In this document: positions 61,801-64,000 of the stretch, one piece after another
Position numbering within the stretch: position 1 is the stretch's first letter
Layout of the letters: each line of letters begins with the position of its first letter
Assembly (NCBI GenBank): GCA_016200265.1
Contig: JACQFE010000019.1
Span: 44,927-108,926, forward strand
Length of the DNA: 64,000 bases
From: Planctomycetota bacterium
GTDB lineage: Bacteria; Planctomycetota; Phycisphaerae; UBA1845
Direction: 5' to 3'
Program-made: the position numbers and the translations under genes
Notes under the pieces: model-generated
The model's database searches: none
The model's input: only the letters and a program-made list of their open reading frames with translations
Told to the model about the DNA's origin: nothing

Positions 61801-63920
61801 CGGCATTGAATATTTTGGATTGCGCGACCGCGGGTGGCTATTACCTTGGACCGCCCAATAAATCTCCCGCGACTTCAACCTGCACAGGCACGCCGGGTTC
61901 GGGTACGGCGACATGCGACAATGGCTCGTGCTGCACGGCGCCGGGCGTCTGCGTCGATCGCGACCTGACTCCGCCGGTGAGTGCGCAGGAATGCCTGACG
62001 TCGCTGAACGGCAACTTTATTGGAGGCATCAGGTGCAAGGGCGGCGTCTGCAACACAGACAACTCGATTTCCTGCAACGCCGATGGGGATTGCCCCACTG
62101 GCGATACATGCAACGCAACGGGTGTGCAAAAGGCCCAGGCGAATCCGTGTCCAATTTGCGAAATTCAGGGCGCGACCAATTGCCAGGGTTGGGAAGATAC
62201 CGGTAACTTCGGATTGCTGAGTTCTGCGGTAGCGGGCTCCGGCGGTTTGGTTAATGCCGACGACTTCAAGTCCAACAGCAGCACCGTCAGCACGATTTGC
62301 GTCTGGGGTGAATACATCAATAGCGCTCCCCACGCGGTTCCGTTCGATTGCGGGAATAACGTGACGGCGGATAGCTTCCGCGTCCGCATTTACGACGATT
62401 TCGAAGGCCTGCCGTGCAGTGTGGTGGCGGAATCCACGGCGTCAGCCGTGCGTGCCAACGTCCATGGAAAGACTGAACTCATTCAGGGTTTCCAGACTTC
62501 CACGTGGGGACACCAGCTCACGCTGAATACTCCAGTAACAGGCTTGGATGCCAGCGGAAACACCATTTATTGGCTTGAAGTTTCCAATGCCCCGGCCTCG
62601 TCCATCTCGACATGTGTTTGGTTCTGGGATCAGCTTGGGGCCGGCACAACTACGGGGAACCACTATTCTGCGTCAGGTTCCAATGCCGGATATCCTTCCG
62701 GTTCGGAAAACACAACCGATTATTCCTGGTGCCTGAATGGAAACGTCGTCGCCGGCGCTTCTGGCGACATCATTCGAAATTGCTGCAACTGCGGCGCAGG
62801 CACGTGCAGCCTCCTGACTCTCAAGGATTGCCGCGCGGCCAATGGAATCTGGGATGTTGACAACCAGACGGTTTCCTGCGGCACCTGCGTGACTGGCGGA
62901 CCGTCGAACGACCTCTGCACCAGCACGATTGGCAATTACGTATCAGCCGGCACGTATTTCTTCGACACCCAGTGTGCCAATACGGATGGGCCAGTGGCAA
63001 GCGATCACACAGAGATCGGTTCGGGAGCAATGAGCGGAGACGTCTGGTACCGGTTCCAGCCGACTGTGAATTGCACGCTCACCGCGAGCATGTGCGCCAC
63101 GGGGACAGCATTCGACTCCATGGTCGGTATTTACCACAAGACCGGGGATCCGAACTATTGTCCAACCACCGACAACACCCAATTGGCCAACGGCCATTAC
63201 GAGGATGAAAGTTGTACCGGTGTCGCTGTGGCCGGTGCGGGCCTCGCAATTACTCCAGCGATAGCAGGAGATACCTACCTCATTCGCGTCGGTGGGTTTA
63301 ACGGCGCTCACGGCTCGGGTCAGGTGAATATCAGTTGCGCGGTGGCGAGTAATTCGATCGCACTGGATCCGCCGACTATGGCGGATAATGCGGCCCGCGG
63401 CACGCGCAATTGCCCCGCTGGCGGTCCTGGGAATCCAGGCCAGGTTGTTGCAGATTCCGGTCCGGACAAGAACCGGTACGTGGCCTTTGCAATTCCGGTG
63501 ACGGCGACGGCTGCCGGCGAGACGGCGATCCAGATCAAGCGCGTCAAGTTGCAGCGGCCATCTCCGCCGAACTTGCCGCAGTTCCCGCCGCCGAATTTCT
63601 CGGCGTTCGAGAACCAGTTCTCCTATGCCGGTTCGCCGACGAAGCATTGCCAGAACGGTGGAGTTCCGCCGTGTGCCGTTCCATCGGATGCGATCTTTGA
63701 CATATCCGTGACGCAGTGTGCGGCGAATTACATCAACTGGCAGACGGCCCTGGCTGGTGGAACGCTCTTTGTTAAACGCGGCACAGCTGACCCAGCCGAA
63801 CATCAGCGACGTGAGCGCGTGCGTGGATACATTCAAGTCGGCCGCGTCGTCGCTGCCGATGCCAAGGTGCGATCTGACGGGTGGAGCGGCCGGTTTGCCG
63901 AACTTCATCACTCAGATTAA
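58827..63920 (+). CDS. Giant cysteine-rich secreted protein, frameshifted near its 3' end
   Basis: A 1697-codon frame with signal peptide (about 1-30) and GGAGG nine bases before the ATG. It is built of cysteine repeats ('CVGGGNAGGVCSNDAACPG', '[18 protein letters not shown]', 'CVGGGNDGLACATNANCPG') among several beta domains. A pre-peptidase-like domain lies near the end ('SGDVWYRFQPTVNCTLTASM'). Up to about 63770 the frame is sound ('NWQTALAGGTLFV'). After that it reads nonsense, while another frame resumes the dockerin-like tail ('TQPNISDVSACVDTFKSAAS'). Compared with sibling tails about 50 residues, including the WGDV segment, are missing at the joint. The function is unknown. Confidence 0.82.
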   Translation: MKAKSMGGWRPVVGVLAIGCFTVAVSLRLEGAPMPKQTRTATDQAKPSTLRDGTARVEDRLVNPDLPTRSQVLFNNMGTMAGDYPAATPIIVNYLDDEGTRGRQMGLFTGPMPKIVGSGEQAVANIPGARHCVGGGNAGGVCSNDAACPGVADGTCTAGHCVGGLSPGVACVLAEDCLGSHCGCSFAIDCEDGNPCTNDRCSLANGQPAGSGKCVYTFVQSGVDQPYAVDCRIGSLCGGCDDGIACNGKETCNGAGACVSSGALACGGGSVCNENGRCSDGKYCTIDADCASGTCNHCQTTCTTNANCDDGLLCNGAETCVAGKCTLGTPPCGPGGTCYEKKCSAVANNPWGCSVTSDCRTGTTCTVAGPACLPGRCCDNATQPNCSRRALNITVQGNGSCNSTGGKWFAGDKGTTSSLAGPSSFDLTCPASNDATLPGGVPGLHCPKYGDGIAPQNSGPLIGPISDSRLNVAPFGSALNKLGDDYQMTDSSNILVDELHFIGGAFVQERISFEMYDFSGNFIEDTFIIMNTNLLAMQTILFQPAIEIPPHGYIVMTVASSFAPNTRIFWASTDSGAVDTGSNDANLLWINGGPAANPLSAPNKNLTLELVGRKTTASSGACCLTNPGPTQACDNGVAPWVCEGLGGIYLGNAQQCAACSGGVNTGNNCRRCSVTTGQSCDRNSDCPGGETCVANNVACPGGTCVSSASCNNGACCVNKCVGGGNDGLACATNANCPGGACRGVCSESTPGSCTGTFQGFGTTCDVDNGYGGTGDQQSCCPQPVATGGDNCSDAVVQAIHLPAPGSDPVVVTITGSNLAASSTVQNPDSCITLFQPSPDPEQDVGWWEAFSIDACAYVRVDTCCTGSGSNILRPAWGLLFPDCPCGALINDTPNPNSPLFNNGPEPSFNRGGPYCPNDNIWFWFGPLTAGTYYYPVYSALLGYHGTYQLHITAQPCPTAACCSNKCIGGANNGNTCSDNAGCPGGLCQGSCAALNILDCATAGGYYLGPPNKSPATSTCTGTPGSGTATCDNGSCCTAPGVCVDRDLTPPVSAQECLTSLNGNFIGGIRCKGGVCNTDNSISCNADGDCPTGDTCNATGVQKAQANPCPICEIQGATNCQGWEDTGNFGLLSSAVAGSGGLVNADDFKSNSSTVSTICVWGEYINSAPHAVPFDCGNNVTADSFRVRIYDDFEGLPCSVVAESTASAVRANVHGKTELIQGFQTSTWGHQLTLNTPVTGLDASGNTIYWLEVSNAPASSISTCVWFWDQLGAGTTTGNHYSASGSNAGYPSGSENTTDYSWCLNGNVVAGASGDIIRNCCNCGAGTCSLLTLKDCRAANGIWDVDNQTVSCGTCVTGGPSNDLCTSTIGNYVSAGTYFFDTQCANTDGPVASDHTEIGSGAMSGDVWYRFQPTVNCTLTASMCATGTAFDSMVGIYHKTGDPNYCPTTDNTQLANGHYEDESCTGVAVAGAGLAITPAIAGDTYLIRVGGFNGAHGSGQVNISCAVASNSIALDPPTMADNAARGTRNCPAGGPGNPGQVVADSGPDKNRYVAFAIPVTATAAGETAIQIKRVKLQRPSPPNLPQFPPPNFSAFENQFSYAGSPTKHCQNGGVPPCAVPSDAIFDISVTQCAANYINWQTALAGGTLFVKRGTADPAEHQRRERVRGYIQVGRVVAADAKVRSDGWSGRFAELHHSD

Positions 63921-64000
63921 CGACGTTGCCGCAATCGTTGACGCGTTCAAGAACCTGGCCTATCCGAACCAGGGCGCGTCCGGTCCGGTGAGCTGTCCGT
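63778..64000 (+). pseudogene. Out-of-frame dockerin-like tail of the giant gene (runs off window)
   Basis: In the frame starting at 63778 the sequence reads 'TQPNISDVSACVDTFKSAAS', 'PMPRCDLTGGAAGLPNF', 'INDVAAIVDAFKNLAYPN' and 'SGPVSC', an intact dockerin-like tail like those of the siblings. It is one base out of frame with the 58827 gene. A one-base loss at AAA (63774-63776) would join the frames. Confidence 0.75.

Overview
The window looks like chromosomal DNA of a planctomycete (Planctomycetota). The evidence is the set of very large secreted proteins built from cysteine-rich repeats ('CNGAETC'-type motifs), pre-peptidase-like beta domains and C-terminal dockerin-like tails, together with multihaem cytochromes, a FliW/CsrA-type flagellar cluster and phrase-like repeats between genes. 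The base is moderately GC-rich. No rRNA, tRNA or CRISPR array was seen. Lineage below phylum is not resolved.

Layout. 1-3131: a respiratory operon on the minus strand (nine-haem cytochrome c, Rieske protein, start of cytochrome b) and a divergent four-haem cytochrome c. 3415-4725: a PLP-dependent trans-sulfuration enzyme. 4726-7700: an accessory island holding a composite intergenic repeat and an AT-richer restriction-modification-like gene pair. 7694-16460: an exported alpha/beta hydrolase, a decayed cysteine-rich gene, a HEAT-repeat protein operonic with a remarkable Cys-Cys-rich protein, folC, two decayed gene fragments lying head to head, and a nucleotidyltransferase with a small overlapping partner. 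16539-18044: asnS.

18279-30894: a flagellar cluster, all on the plus strand, in the order unknown gene, flgF, flgG, flgA, flgH, flgI, flgJ (rod domain only), flgN, flgK, flgL, fliW, csrA, flagellin. It ends at a hairpin terminator. The fliW-csrA-flagellin order and GGA motifs at the flagellin ribosome binding site fit the known FliW/CsrA partner-switch control of flagellin translation. A type II secretion/type IV pilus F-type membrane protein follows.

32572-43975: a DUF4382 protein interrupted by a cysteine array, a second copy of the composite repeat, a DUF885 peptidase-like protein, superoxide dismutase, two convergent peptide transporters (OPT and POT families), mutM, and a small dockerin-tailed protein. 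The peptidase and transporters suggest peptide use.

44051-64000: giant secreted proteins with shared tails. Two carry glucose/sorbosone-dehydrogenase beta-propellers, one of them fused to a two-haem cytochrome c. An ECF sigma/anti-sigma pair sits among them and may control them (inference). The last protein has lost part of its tail and shifts frame just before the window ends.

Most notable: the propeller-cytochrome-dockerin fusion, the Cys-Cys heptad array, the DUF4382 domain split by cysteine repeats, the composite intergenic element with a coding-like 53-bp core in two distant copies, and the nine-haem c/Rieske/cytochrome b operon.
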